64,000 nucleotides of DNA from Streptomyces sp. NBC_01471 (GTDB lineage: Bacteria > Actinomycetota > Actinomycetes > Streptomycetales > Streptomycetaceae). Position 1 is the stretch's first letter, and the number at the start of each line of letters is the position of its first letter. Location of the stretch: assembly GCF_041438865.1 (NCBI RefSeq), contig NZ_CP109450.1, positions 6,698,001 to 6,762,000 on the forward strand. Reading direction: 5' to 3'. The translations under genes and the position numbers were made by a program. A model generated the notes under the pieces. That model was not told where the DNA came from, did not search any database, and saw only the letters and a program-made list of their open reading frames with translations. Positions 9,478 to 18,208 of the stretch are shown here, in pieces.

Positions 9478-10658
9478 GCAACCAGGAACTCGCACAGCGC
9501 TGGCAGGGCGCTCTGATGGACAACTACGGCACGCCGAAGCTCTCCCTGGTGCGCGGCGAGGGCGCCACCGTGTGGGACGCCGAAGGCACCGCGTACACCG
9601 ACTTCGTCGGCGGCATCGCCGTCAACGCGCTCGGCCACGCCCACCCCGCGGTCGTCGAGGCCGTCTCCCGGCAGATCGCCTCGCTCGGCCATGTCTCCAA
9701 CCTCTTCATCGCCGAACCGCCCGTCGCGCTCGCCGAACGGCTGCTCCAGGCCTTCGGCCGCCCCGGCCGGGTGTACTTCGCCAACTCCGGGGCCGAGGCC
9801 AACGAGGCCGTCTTCAAGATCGGCCGGCTCACCGGGCGTACGCACATGGTCGCCACCCAGGGCGCGTTCCACGGCCGGACCATGGGCGCGCTCTCGCTCA
9901 CCGGGCAGCCCGGCAAGCAGAACGGCTTCGAGCCGCTGCCCGGTGTGGTCACCCACGTCCCGTACGGCGACGCGGAAGCGCTGCGCGCGGTCGTCACGGA
10001 GAACACCGCCTTCGTGATCATCGAACCGATCCAGGGCGAGAACGGCGTCGTCGTCCCGCCCGCCGACTACCTCCGGGCCGCCCGGGAGATCACCCGCGCC
10101 ACCGGCACGCTGCTGGTGCTCGACGAGGTGCAGACGGGCATCGGGCGCACCGGCCACTGGTTCGAGCACCAGGCGCACGACGGGGTCGACCCCGATGTCG
10201 TCACGCTCGCCAAGGGTCTCGGCGGCGGTCTCCCGCTGGGCGCGGCCGTGGCCTTCGGGGCGGCCGCCGAGCTGCTGCACCCCGGTCAGCACGGCTCCAC
10301 CTTCGGCGGCAACCCGGTGGCGTGCGCCGCCGGGCTCGCCGTGCTGGACACGATCCACACGGACGGAATCCTCGACCGGGTGAAGGGCACGGGCGAGAAG
10401 CTGCGCACCGGGATCGAGGCGCTGGGACACCCCCTGGTCGGCCACGTCCGCGGCGCCGGACTGCTGCTGGGTATCGTGCTCACCGAGTCCCGCGCGCCCC
10501 AGGTGCAGCAGGCGGCTCAGGAGGCAGGCTTCCTGGTGAACGTGACCGGCCCCGATGTCGTACGGCTGATGCCGCCGCTGATCATCGGTGACGACGACGT
10601 GGACGCGTTCCTCCGGGCGCTGCCCGGCGTTCTCGACCAGGCCAACGGGGAAGAGTGA
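9474..10658 (+). CDS. argD: acetylornithine aminotransferase
   Basis: ArgD is a class III PLP aminotransferase that converts N-acetylglutamate semialdehyde to N-acetylornithine using glutamate. The 394-residue protein carries FVGGIAVNALGHAHP, YFANSGAEANEAVFKIGR for PLP-phosphate contact, VLDEVQTGIGRTG, and the Schiff-base lysine in VTLAKGLGGGLPLG. It sits in the operon with a 4-nt overlap to argB and a 19-nt gap to argR. It could also act on succinyl-diaminopimelate, as ArgD/DapC enzymes do in some bacteria; the sequence does not settle this. Confidence 0.96.
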   Translation: MSNQELAQRWQGALMDNYGTPKLSLVRGEGATVWDAEGTAYTDFVGGIAVNALGHAHPAVVEAVSRQIASLGHVSNLFIAEPPVALAERLLQAFGRPGRVYFANSGAEANEAVFKIGRLTGRTHMVATQGAFHGRTMGALSLTGQPGKQNGFEPLPGVVTHVPYGDAEALRAVVTENTAFVIIEPIQGENGVVVPPADYLRAAREITRATGTLLVLDEVQTGIGRTGHWFEHQAHDGVDPDVVTLAKGLGGGLPLGAAVAFGAAAELLHPGQHGSTFGGNPVACAAGLAVLDTIHTDGILDRVKGTGEKLRTGIEALGHPLVGHVRGAGLLLGIVLTESRAPQVQQAAQEAGFLVNVTGPDVVRLMPPLIIGDDDVDAFLRALPGVLDQANGEE

Positions 10659-10677
10659 TCCGCAGAGTGAGGCGACG

Positions 10678-11235
10678 ATGACCGAGGCGCAGCAGACCGA
10701 GCACGAGACGCAGGACGCCGAGCACGGCGGGCCGTCCGTCCCGCAGACCCGGACGGCCCGCCACCGCCGGATCGTGGACATCCTCAACCGGCAGCCGGTG
10801 CGCTCGCAGAGCCAGCTCGCCAGGCTGCTCGCGGACGACGGGCTGAGCGTCACCCAGGCGACGCTCTCCCGCGATCTCGACGAGCTGGGCGCCGTGAAGA
10901 TCCGCAACACCGGTGGTGAGCTGATCTACGCGGTGCCCAGCGAGGGCGGCTACCGCACGCCGCACGCCCCGCTCGGCGAGTCCGCCAAGGAGGAGCGGAT
11001 GCGCAGGCTCTCGTCCGAGCTGCTGATCTCGGCGGAGGCCTCGGCCAACCTGGTGGTGCTGCGTACGCCGCCGGGCGCCGCCCAGTTCCTCGCCTCGGCC
11101 ATCGACCAGGCCGAACTGCACGACATCCTCGGCACGATCGCCGGGGACGACACGCTGATGCTGATCAGCCGGGACCCTGCGGGCGGGCAGGCGCTCGCCG
11201 ACCATCTGCTGCGACTGGCGCAGAACCCACGCTGA
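10678..11235 (+). CDS. argR: arginine repressor
   Basis: ArgR is a hexameric arginine-sensing DNA-binding protein that represses arg genes and can activate catabolic ones. The 185-residue product has the N-terminal winged helix (RHRRIVDILNRQPVRSQSQL and LSVTQATLSRDLDELGAVK), and the C-terminal arginine-binding oligomerisation domain with GTIAGDDTLMLISRD. About 24 acidic residues precede the usual start, so a more internal start is possible, but none is clearly better placed. It is the last gene of argCJBDR and probably controls the ARG boxes before argC and argG. Confidence 0.95.
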   Translation: MTEAQQTEHETQDAEHGGPSVPQTRTARHRRIVDILNRQPVRSQSQLARLLADDGLSVTQATLSRDLDELGAVKIRNTGGELIYAVPSEGGYRTPHAPLGESAKEERMRRLSSELLISAEASANLVVLRTPPGAAQFLASAIDQAELHDILGTIAGDDTLMLISRDPAGGQALADHLLRLAQNPR

Positions 11236-11282
11236 CCGCGTGCCGGTCCCGGCCGTCCGTCCCGTCGGTTCCTCCCGTTCCG

Positions 11283-11984
11283 TCAGTAACGGGTCAGGGC
11301 GGTCGGCCCGGACCGGGTGCCGATCGCGATGTGCGGACGGCGCCCCGGTTCGGCCCAGGTGAGGAGGCGGTCGACCGCGGCCGCCGGTACGGACACACAA
11401 CCGGCCGTCGCGCCACTGCCGTTGACGTGCAGGAAGATCCCGGCGCCCCGCCCGCGCACCGGACGCGCGTAGTTGAACCCGACGACCAGCGCCCGGGCGT
11501 ACTGCGTCGGATAGCCGCTCAGCCGCTCCGCGTCACTGGCCCGGCAGTCCCCGGGACGCGGGTCCACCCAGCGGTTGTACGCACGGGACGCGTTGTCCTC
11601 GCACCACCACGAACTCCCCCTGACCGCCCGGTAGGGGTAACGGGTCCCGGCGGGCGCCGCCTTGATCCCGAAGGCGTACGGCAGGTCGTAGATGCCGGTG
11701 GGGGTGGTGTCCGTGCCCTGTCGGCGCGTCGCGCCGTCGGCCAGCCCCTTCTCGCCGAAGCGGGCCGCGGCCGTGCCGGTCCTGTGCCACCGTCCGCCGC
11801 GCAGGTCCCACCAGCTCAGCGTGCCGGTGGTGGAGTGCAGCGACGGGGCCTCCGCGGTGATCAGCTGGGAGCCGCCGCCGGTGTCGGCGAGCCGTTCCGG
11901 CAGGGGACGGTCACCGGCGGGCCGGGCCGCGAGGGAACCCGCGACGGCCAGCAGAACCGAACCTGCCACCAGGAATCTGCGCAT
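11283..11984 (-). CDS. secreted L,D-transpeptidase-like (YkuD-fold) protein
   Basis: A 233-residue protein with an N-terminal signal sequence (MRRFLVAGSVLLAVAGSLAARPA). The C-terminal half has a YkuD-type motif: His186 and Cys196 in HVNGSGATAGCVSVP, preceded by a TPTGIYDLPYAFG segment typical of the fold. YkuD enzymes make 3-3 peptidoglycan crosslinks or cut and attach proteins in the wall. The classical [ST]HGC[IV]R signature is altered to TAGCVS, so activity may differ. The gene stands alone, convergent with argR. Confidence 0.8.
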   Translation of the reverse strand: MRRFLVAGSVLLAVAGSLAARPAGDRPLPERLADTGGGSQLITAEAPSLHSTTGTLSWWDLRGGRWHRTGTAAARFGEKGLADGATRRQGTDTTPTGIYDLPYAFGIKAAPAGTRYPYRAVRGSSWWCEDNASRAYNRWVDPRPGDCRASDAERLSGYPTQYARALVVGFNYARPVRGRGAGIFLHVNGSGATAGCVSVPAAAVDRLLTWAEPGRRPHIAIGTRSGPTALTRY

Positions 11985-12045
11985 GTTCCGGACCGTACGC
12001 GGCGGCCGGGCGCACCGCCCGCGGTGCTGCTCCGTCCGGGCGGTA

Positions 12046-13083
12046 CTAAACCGCCTCCGGGGCCGCCTCCGCCTTCCGGGACCGGTACGACATCCAGGCC
12101 GCGACCAGGGCCCCGGACACGTTGTGCCAGACCGAGAAGATCGCCGCGGGCAGCGCTGCCAGCGGGCTGAAGTGGGCGGTGGCCAGCGAAGCTGCCAGGC
12201 CCGAGTTCTGCATGCCCACCTCGAAGGCCATTGCCCGGCTCCCCGGTTTCCCGAGACCGGCAGCCCTGCCCGCTCCGTAACCGAGCAGCAGCCCGAGGCC
12301 GTTGTGGAGGACCACGGCCAGCAGCACCATCGCCGCCGCCGACTTGATCGCCGCCGCGCTCCCGCCGACCACGACCGCGACGATGACCGCGACGGTGACG
12401 GCGGAGAGCCAGGGCAGCGCGCCCAGCACCCGGTCCACGTAACGGCCCGCCAGGAACCGCACCGTCAGACCGGCCAGCACCGGCAGCAGCACCGTCTTGA
12501 GGATGTCGGTCATCATCGAGCCCGCGTCGACCGGCAGATAGGCGCCCGCGAGCAGCAGCGTCAGCGGCGGGGTGACCAGCGGGGCGAGCACCGTCGACAC
12601 GGTGGCCACCGACACCGAGAGCGCCACGTCGCCGCGTGCCAGATAGGTGACGACATTGGACGCCGTACCGCTCGGCGCGCAGCCCACCAGGATGACTCCC
12701 GCCGCCAACTGGGGTGAGAGACCGAGGACATGGGCGATCAGCCAGCCGAGTCCCGGCATGATCACATAGTGCGCGACCAGTCCGAGCCCCACGGCCCACG
12801 GCCGTTTCGCCACCCCCTGGAAGTCCACCTTGGTCATGGTCAGTCCCATGCAGAACATGACCACGCCCAGCAGATACGGGACGGAGACGCTCCACCCCGC
12901 GAAGGTGCCCGGGGTGGCGAGACCTGTCGCCCCCGCCACCAGGACGAGTACGGGGAAGACCGTGACCGCGCGGCGGGCCGCCCGGTCGGTGGCGCCTGCG
13001 GGGTCGGTCATACCGGCGGGACCGGTGGATTCCTGGATCACTTGTTCGTTCTGCACCTGAGTGATGCAACGCTGCTCGCGCAC
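12046..13083 (-). CDS. bile acid:sodium symporter (BASS) family transporter
   Basis: An integral membrane protein of up to 345 residues with about nine to ten hydrophobic segments and the family motifs VILVGCAPSGTASNVVTYLARGD and EVGMQNSGLAASLA. BASS transporters couple sodium to uptake of organic acids; bacterial substrates are often keto acids such as pantoate or pyruvate, and here the substrate is unknown. The start is uncertain: GTG at 13083 is the longest frame and ATG at 13011 is plausible, and neither has a good ribosome-binding site. It lies 31 nt downstream of the PfkB kinase gene on the same strand, so it may be the last gene of that operon. Confidence 0.85.
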   Translation of the reverse strand: MREQRCITQVQNEQVIQESTGPAGMTDPAGATDRAARRAVTVFPVLVLVAGATGLATPGTFAGWSVSVPYLLGVVMFCMGLTMTKVDFQGVAKRPWAVGLGLVAHYVIMPGLGWLIAHVLGLSPQLAAGVILVGCAPSGTASNVVTYLARGDVALSVSVATVSTVLAPLVTPPLTLLLAGAYLPVDAGSMMTDILKTVLLPVLAGLTVRFLAGRYVDRVLGALPWLSAVTVAVIVAVVVGGSAAAIKSAAAMVLLAVVLHNGLGLLLGYGAGRAAGLGKPGSRAMAFEVGMQNSGLAASLATAHFSPLAALPAAIFSVWHNVSGALVAAWMSYRSRKAEAAPEAV

Positions 13084-13114
13084 TCCGCCGCAATCCCGTC
13101 TCGTTATGTGGTCT

Positions 13115-14104
13115 TTACATCGATCGTGCGGGCAGTGCGGCCAGCCGCTCCGCGAGCGGGTCGGAACCGAGGAACTCCACCAGCTCCGCGATACCGGGTG
13201 CGGTCGCCGGACCGCGCCGGGTCACCGCGCAGGCCGCCGACGCGTTGGCGCCGCGCGCCGCAGACAGCGGGTCGAGCCCCAGGCCGAGCAGCGCGAGGAA
13301 CGCCCCGACGTGGGCGTCGCCCGCGCCGTTGCTGTCGACCGCCTCGACCGGGAAGCCGGGCACATGGACCGCCTCCGCGCCGGGCGCGGCCAGCCAGCAG
13401 CCGTCCTTGTCGGCCCGCACCAGCACCCCGGCGCCGGATGCGAGCCGCTCCCGCAGCGCGGCGGCGGACCGTCGCGGATCCTCGTGACCGGTCAGCAGCC
13501 GCCCCTCGCGGGCGTTGCAGCTGAGCCAGTCGGCCCGCGCCAGGACCGGGCCGAGGATCTCCCCGGGGATGTCGGCGACGAGGGGGCCCGGGTCGAAGCA
13601 GACCGTGACCCCGGCCGGCAGCCCGGCGGTGAAGCGGGAGAGCAGCGGGCCGTTCACCGGCATCACCAGGCCGTACCCGGACAGCTGGACCATGTCCCCG
13701 TCCCTGAGCCGCCCTGTCACGACGGCCAGTTCGGCCGCGGTCAGCCGGGCGTCGACCCCGAAGCTGGTCACGAACGTCCGCTCGCCCCCGGCGTCCACCA
13801 GCGCGACGCAGAAGCCGGTGTCGCCGTCCTCGCGGACCGGCAGCACGGTCCGTACGCTCTCCGAGGCCAGCGCCTCCCGTACGAGATCGCCGTGCGGGCC
13901 CGTGCCGTGCAGCCCCGCGTACACCGCGTCGGTGCCCAGCCTGCGGGCCGCGACCAGGGTGTTGAACCCGCCGCCCGCCGTCCGGGACGCGTGCGAGCCG
14001 ATGACGTCGCCGCCCCGCTCGGGCAGTGCGGGGATCTCGATCACCAGATCGACGATGACGTTTCCGGCGAGTACCAGACGGGGGTTGGGCGGGCGGGGGT
14101 TCAT
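13115..14104 (-). CDS. PfkB/ribokinase family sugar or nucleoside kinase
   Basis: A 329-residue ribokinase-fold kinase. It has the N-terminal substrate motif (AGNVIVDLVIEIPALPERGG, then TAGGGFNTLVAARRLG) and the C-terminal catalytic/anion-hole motif VDSNGAGDAHVGAFLA, where Asp is the catalytic base. Family members phosphorylate ribose, nucleosides, pseudouridine, fructose derivatives and others; the substrate cannot be read from sequence. It overlaps the upstream NCS1 permease gene by 4 nt (ATGA), so it is coupled to a nucleobase/nucleoside-type transporter. With the ADP-ribosylglycohydrolase upstream, phosphorylation of an imported nucleoside or of the sugar released from it is the simplest reading (inference). 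Confidence 0.88.
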   Translation of the reverse strand: MNPRPPNPRLVLAGNVIVDLVIEIPALPERGGDVIGSHASRTAGGGFNTLVAARRLGTDAVYAGLHGTGPHGDLVREALASESVRTVLPVREDGDTGFCVALVDAGGERTFVTSFGVDARLTAAELAVVTGRLRDGDMVQLSGYGLVMPVNGPLLSRFTAGLPAGVTVCFDPGPLVADIPGEILGPVLARADWLSCNAREGRLLTGHEDPRRSAAALRERLASGAGVLVRADKDGCWLAAPGAEAVHVPGFPVEAVDSNGAGDAHVGAFLALLGLGLDPLSAARGANASAACAVTRRGPATAPGIAELVEFLGSDPLAERLAALPARSM

Positions 14105-15564
14105 CGGACGGCCTCCTCAAGGGCGGGCTCGGGGGCGGCGGACACCGGGGAGCGGCGGCCGGCCAGCAGGTGGACGGCGGCGCCGACCGCCATGGAGACG
14201 GCCCAGCCCAGTCCGTTGGTGCCGAACCAGCTCCCGGCCAGCGGGCCGGAGAACCAGACGTCGTTCTTGCCGGTGGACGCCTCGGTGAAGAGGAGCCCGG
14301 CCACGATCGCGGCGACCCAGGCGAGCACGGCGGGCAGCCGGAAGCCGCCGGTGTACCAGTAGGCGCTGGTGCGGGTGGTGTCCATCAGGGCCGTTTCGTC
14401 GTACGTACGGCCGCGCAGCGTGTCCACGGCGATCACCCCGATCCACGCCGAGATCGGCACGGCCAGGAGGGTCAGGAAGGTGGAGAAGGGCCCGTAGAAG
14501 TCACCGGCGATCAGCATGAAGTAGATGCCGCCGAGGAACATCAGGACGACGTCGACGAGCACCGCCGCCGCCCGCGGCACCTTCAGCCCCAGCGTGATCA
14601 TGGTGAGGCCGGCCGAGTAGGTGGAGAGGTGGTTGGACATCAGGAGTCCGCCGAACGCCGCGATCAGATACGGGATCGCCATCCAGGACGGCAGCATCGC
14701 GTTGATGGCGGCGACCGGGTCCGAGGCCGTGGCGAGGGTCGGGTCGCCCGCGGTGAGCAGCGAGCCGAGCGAGATCAGCAGTACCAGCGGGATACCGGCG
14801 CCGAAGGCGGAGGCGGTGATCAGCCGGGAGCCCCGCACCGAGCGCGGGAGGTAGCGGGCGTAGTCCGCGCCGGCGTTGGCCCAGCCGATACCGGTGCCCG
14901 CGGCGATGAACCCGATCCCCGCGATGACACCGCTGGTGGGTCCGGACGGAGCGTGCAGCACCTTGGACCAGTCGACGGTCGCGACCAGGAACCCCATCAC
15001 GACCAGGTTCAGCACGCCGAAGAGCACCGTGGCCCACTTGTTGATCCACATGATGGTGGCGTGGCCGAGACCGCTGATCAGCAGGGTGCAGGCGATGAAG
15101 ACCAGGAGGCAGACCACGGTGAGGACGGTGTTCTTGTGCACTCCGAAGGCGACCCCGAGCAGAGCCAGCAGGGCGTACGCGGCGGTGGTCGTCGTGATCG
15201 TCTCCCAGCCCACCCGGCTCAGCCAGGTGATCAGGGTCGGACCCGCGTTGCCGCGCTGCCCGAAGACCGCCCTGGACAGCGTGAGCGCGGGGGCTCCGCC
15301 CTTCTGGCCCGCGATGCTCAACGCGCCGACCAGCGCGAACGAGCCGAACGCACCCACGACGGCGACCAGCGCCGCCTGCCAGATGTTCAGGCCGCGGAAG
15401 GCGACGAGCGTCGCACCGAGGGGCAGCCCGAGGAGCGAGATATTGGCGGCGAACCAGGTCCAGAACATCTGGCTCGCATGGCCATGGCGTTCACTGTCGG
15501 GGACCGGTTCGATTCCCCGGGTCTCCACGGTGCCGACGCGATCGTTCTTCGTTGAAGCGGCCAT
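14101..15564 (-). CDS. NCS1 family (cytosine/purine/allantoin-type) permease
   Basis: A 487-residue membrane protein of the nucleobase:cation symporter-1 family with about twelve hydrophobic segments. The early motif FWTWFAANISLLGLPLGATL and the later GIGWANAGADYARYLP are typical. The ATG at 15564 follows AAGGAGG. NCS1 proteins import cytosine, purines, allantoin, hydantoins or thiamine-like compounds with H+ or Na+. It lies 65 nt downstream of the ADP-ribosylglycohydrolase gene and overlaps the PfkB kinase gene, which suggests an imported nucleoside-like substrate processed by these two enzymes. Confidence 0.92.
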   Translation of the reverse strand: MAASTKNDRVGTVETRGIEPVPDSERHGHASQMFWTWFAANISLLGLPLGATLVAFRGLNIWQAALVAVVGAFGSFALVGALSIAGQKGGAPALTLSRAVFGQRGNAGPTLITWLSRVGWETITTTTAAYALLALLGVAFGVHKNTVLTVVCLLVFIACTLLISGLGHATIMWINKWATVLFGVLNLVVMGFLVATVDWSKVLHAPSGPTSGVIAGIGFIAAGTGIGWANAGADYARYLPRSVRGSRLITASAFGAGIPLVLLISLGSLLTAGDPTLATASDPVAAINAMLPSWMAIPYLIAAFGGLLMSNHLSTYSAGLTMITLGLKVPRAAAVLVDVVLMFLGGIYFMLIAGDFYGPFSTFLTLLAVPISAWIGVIAVDTLRGRTYDETALMDTTRTSAYWYTGGFRLPAVLAWVAAIVAGLLFTEASTGKNDVWFSGPLAGSWFGTNGLGWAVSMAVGAAVHLLAGRRSPVSAAPEPALEEAVR

Positions 15565-15629
15565 GACGGAACCTCCTTGCACGGTGCGTTGTGGGAATGG
15601 CTGCGTAGTGAAACGGGGGAGCCCGGGGC

Positions 15630-16628
15630 TCAGCGGAGCGCGAGCAGCCGCTCGGTCAGTGGTTCCAGCGCGAGGCCGTTGACGGCCCTGAGCGTGCGTA
15701 CGGCGTCGGGGGGCAGCCCCGCCAGCCCGCTCACGGACCCTGCGACGGCGCCCGCGATGGCCCCGATGGTGTCGCTGTCACCGCCGAGGTTGGCGGCGAG
15801 CAGGGTGCTGCGCCAGGGGTCGCCACCGGTCAGCGCGAGGACGGCGAAGGCCGCGGGGACGGACTCCTGGCTGGCCACGCTGGTGCCGATGAGCGCGACG
15901 ATACGGTCGAGGGCTTCGGCCTCGTCCAGCCCGCGCACCAGCTCACGGGCCCAGGAGATCCGGGCGGAGATGTCCGCCCCGGCGATCCAGTTGCCGCGTG
16001 CGGACCCGGCACGGGCCGCGGTGACCGCCGCCGCGAAGGCGTCGTCCAGCGTACCTCCCGCGACTCCGGTGCTCACCGCTGCCGCGACGGCCGCCGCTCC
16101 CGCGATCCCCACGTTCGTGTCATGCGTGACCTGGCAGGACTCCACGACCCGGTCGAGGAACCGGGGCAGCGGCTCCACCGCGCAGGCGATACCGACGGGG
16201 GTGACGCGCATGGCGGCGCCGTTGGTGGTGCCGGTCCTGCCCGCCTCCTTGATGTCCGCGCCGCCCGCGACGGCGTCGAGCGCCGCCTTGGTGGAGGGAC
16301 CGAGCAGATCGAAGGAGCCCCTGGCCTTCATCTCCTTCTCCCAGGCGAGCAGCTCGGCGGCGAAGCGGAGCGGGTCGATGTGCCCGGCGCCCTCCACGAG
16401 CAGCCGGCCCACGATGACGGCCTGGTCGGTGTCGTCGGTGACCGAGCCCGCGGGCATCCCGGCGCTGACCGGGTTGTCGTGCTGTGCGGGCTCGAAGCCG
16501 GTGATGCTGCCGTAGACCCGTACGACGTCCTCGCGGGACATCACCTGGGTGGGCATGCCCAGGGCGTCCCCGAGCGCGAGGCCGTAGAAGGCGCCGAGGG
16601 CGCGGTCGAGCAGGTGCGGGTCGGTCAT
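15630..16628 (-). CDS. ADP-ribosylglycohydrolase family protein
   Basis: A 332-residue ARH/DraG-family hydrolase. The two metal-binding motifs are intact: GSVTDDTDQAV near residue 62 and LAANLGGDSDTIGAIAGA near residue 280, which hold two Mg or Mn ions. DraG-type enzymes remove ADP-ribose from proteins, but many family members in sugar operons cleave other N- or O-glycosidic bonds. Here the neighbours are a nucleobase-type permease and a PfkB kinase, so hydrolysis of a small nucleoside or glycoside is more likely than protein de-ADP-ribosylation (inference). Its ATG overlaps the gntR stop as ATGA. Confidence 0.9.
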   Translation of the reverse strand: MTDPHLLDRALGAFYGLALGDALGMPTQVMSREDVVRVYGSITGFEPAQHDNPVSAGMPAGSVTDDTDQAVIVGRLLVEGAGHIDPLRFAAELLAWEKEMKARGSFDLLGPSTKAALDAVAGGADIKEAGRTGTTNGAAMRVTPVGIACAVEPLPRFLDRVVESCQVTHDTNVGIAGAAAVAAAVSTGVAGGTLDDAFAAAVTAARAGSARGNWIAGADISARISWARELVRGLDEAEALDRIVALIGTSVASQESVPAAFAVLALTGGDPWRSTLLAANLGGDSDTIGAIAGAVAGSVSGLAGLPPDAVRTLRAVNGLALEPLTERLLALR

Positions 16629-17347
16629 GCGTGGCCTCCTCGGCCGGTGGTGCGGACGTGCAGCTGGAACCGGGACGGGTCGAGCAGGCTGGTGACCTGC
16701 TCCACGACGGAGCCGTCGGCGGCCCGGAACACCTGGGACTGGTGGAGGAACGCCTCACCGGGAGAGCGGCGCAGTGCGTTGGCTTCGGCCTCGTCGATGG
16801 GGGAGACCGAGATCCGGGCCTCGGCGGAGTCGGCGATCCGGCCCGCCGCGACGAGCGCCTTCTGCAGCGAACCGTTCTCCAGCCCGCGCTCGGCCAGCCC
16901 GGCGAGTGCGCCGACGGCGGGCACCCGGCTGCGCTCCAGCGAGATGCCGTGCCCGTCGGGCAGCCGCCTGACCCGGTCCAGCGCGATGAACCCGGCCGTC
17001 GCCAGACCGAGTGCGGCGGCGAGCGGCTGATCGGAGACGGTCTCGAACCGGAGCACCTCGGTGGTCAGCTCGGTGCCCCGGTCGGCGAGGGCCTGGGTCC
17101 AGCCGAGCCGGTTGTCCAGCGGTGTCCCGTCGAAGGTGACGAACGAGCCGATTCCGGCGTGGGTGGCGATCAGACCCTGCTCGCCCAGCTCGTTGAGCGC
17201 CTGCCGCACGGTGGTGCGGCTGACTCCGAAGCGCTCCCGCAGAGTGTGCTCACCGGGCAGCTTGCTGCCGTCGGCGTGCACACCGGCGCGGATCTCCTCG
17301 GCGAGGATGCGTGAGATGCGGTGATGCTTATGAACCTGTCCAGGCAT
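16625..17347 (-). CDS. GntR/HutC family transcriptional regulator with UTRA domain
   Basis: A 240-residue regulator with a GntR winged helix (LPGEHTLRERFGVSRTTVRQ and LIATHAGIGSFV) and a C-terminal UTRA-type effector domain starting near NRLGWTQALADRG. The ATG at 17347 is preferred because TACGTT lies exactly 6 nt upstream, predicting a leaderless transcript; a GTG at 17371 would extend it by 8 residues. It is the first gene of an operon with the ADP-ribosylglycohydrolase, NCS1 permease and PfkB kinase, so it probably senses the substrate or a phosphorylated product of that pathway (inference). Confidence 0.9.
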   Translation of the reverse strand: MPGQVHKHHRISRILAEEIRAGVHADGSKLPGEHTLRERFGVSRTTVRQALNELGEQGLIATHAGIGSFVTFDGTPLDNRLGWTQALADRGTELTTEVLRFETVSDQPLAAALGLATAGFIALDRVRRLPDGHGISLERSRVPAVGALAGLAERGLENGSLQKALVAAGRIADSAEARISVSPIDEAEANALRRSPGEAFLHQSQVFRAADGSVVEQVTSLLDPSRFQLHVRTTGRGGHA

Positions 17348-17383
17348 GTCTAGAACGTAAGCGGAGCACACCCCTCCAGTCCA
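17348..17383 (-). promoter_or_regulatory. promoter of the gntR operon with possible operator
   Basis: On the minus strand TGGACT (complement of 17378-17383) lies 18 nt from TACGTT (complement of 17354-17359), which is 6 nt from the gntR ATG. GTCTAGAAC at 17348-17356 sits at the transcription start and partly resembles the GTnTAnAC core bound by HutC-type GntR proteins. The promoter is reasonably supported; the operator is a guess. Confidence 0.5.
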
Positions 17384-17413
17384 TGGTTCACAGCAAAAAC
17401 TTTTCCGGGCGCC

Positions 17414-18049
17414 TCACCGGTTCCCGTGTTTCCCGGGAAGCCCCGGCCCGTTCGATTGGCCTGCGTCGGTCAGGGGTGGCAGCGGAAGCGGCAGTCCCGG
17501 AAGGCCGTCGATGCTGGCCGCGATGTGTTCCTTCTTCTCGAAGTACGCGCCGAGGCTGCTGTCGTCCTCGCGTTCGAAGCGCCGGGCGTGCAGCGTCCGG
17601 TCGTTCTCGTACGCCATGTTGGGCACCGCGAATCCGCAGGTGTCCCTGATCAGCTCGGCGGTCACCACGATGATCGCCCGCAGTCCGTGCCGGGAGTGAT
17701 CGGTCCCGGCGAAGTGCCGGAGCAGTCCGGTGAACCGCGGGTCGTCGCGGAAGACCGGCTCGCCGTGGCCGTGCACCCGCACGATGTTGGGTGGCCCCTG
17801 GAAGGCGCACCACATCAGGGTGATGCGGCCGTTCTCCCTGAGGTGGGCGATGGTCTCCGCGTTGCTCCCGGCGAAATCCAGGTAGGCCACGGTCTGCTCG
17901 TCGATGACCGCGAACGAGCCGCTGATTCCCTTGGGGGAGAGGTTGACGGTCCCGTCACCGTCGAGCGGGGCGGTCGCCGTGAAGAAGATGCGCTGTTCCT
18001 CGATGAAGGTCCTCAGCCGTCCGTCTATGCACGCGTACGTCTTTCCCAT
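17414..18049 (-). CDS. pyridoxamine 5'-phosphate oxidase-fold (PPOX) protein
   Basis: A 211-residue split-barrel flavin-binding protein. TVNLSPKGISGSFAVIDEQTVA and RENGRITLMWCAFQGPPNIVR match the PPOX family of small FMN- or F420-dependent enzymes and haem-binding relatives. The C-terminal 30 residues (LPGLPLPLPPLTDAG) look disordered. Streptomyces has many such proteins, mostly of unknown substrate, and this one is not the vitamin B6 enzyme PdxH by length or motif. It is divergent from argG, with about 160 bp between the starts. No partner is evident. Confidence 0.82.
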   Translation of the reverse strand: MGKTYACIDGRLRTFIEEQRIFFTATAPLDGDGTVNLSPKGISGSFAVIDEQTVAYLDFAGSNAETIAHLRENGRITLMWCAFQGPPNIVRVHGHGEPVFRDDPRFTGLLRHFAGTDHSRHGLRAIIVVTAELIRDTCGFAVPNMAYENDRTLHARRFEREDDSSLGAYFEKKEHIAASIDGLPGLPLPLPPLTDAGQSNGPGLPGKHGNR

Positions 18050-18143
18050 ACGGGAATTATCGGCCGGGGCCGCCGGGGTGCAGGGGCTTTCGCCCGGTGG
18101 GGCCGGCCGGCCCGCAGTTCGGGCGCGGGATCCACCGGCGGCT

Positions 18144-18178
18144 TTGACAAAACATACGGAGGATTGCATAGTTATGCC
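18144..18178 (+). promoter_or_regulatory. argG promoter with ARG box
   Basis: TTGACA (18144-18149), 17 nt, CATAGT (18167-18172) forms the promoter. The perfect palindrome GCATA-gt-TATGC at 18166-18177 covers the -10 box and matches the TTGCATA core of the boxes before argC. ArgR would repress argG here independently of argCJBDR. The argG GTG follows 31 nt downstream, with AAGGAG in between. Confidence 0.8.
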
Positions 18179-18208
18179 CATCAGTGATCGCACCGTAAGG
18201 AGAAGCCC

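Noticed and set aside
13040..13083. ARG box before the BASS symporter gene (TTGCATCACTCAGGTGCA)
   Set aside because: The half-sites are spaced differently from those before argC and argG, and no promoter fits around it.
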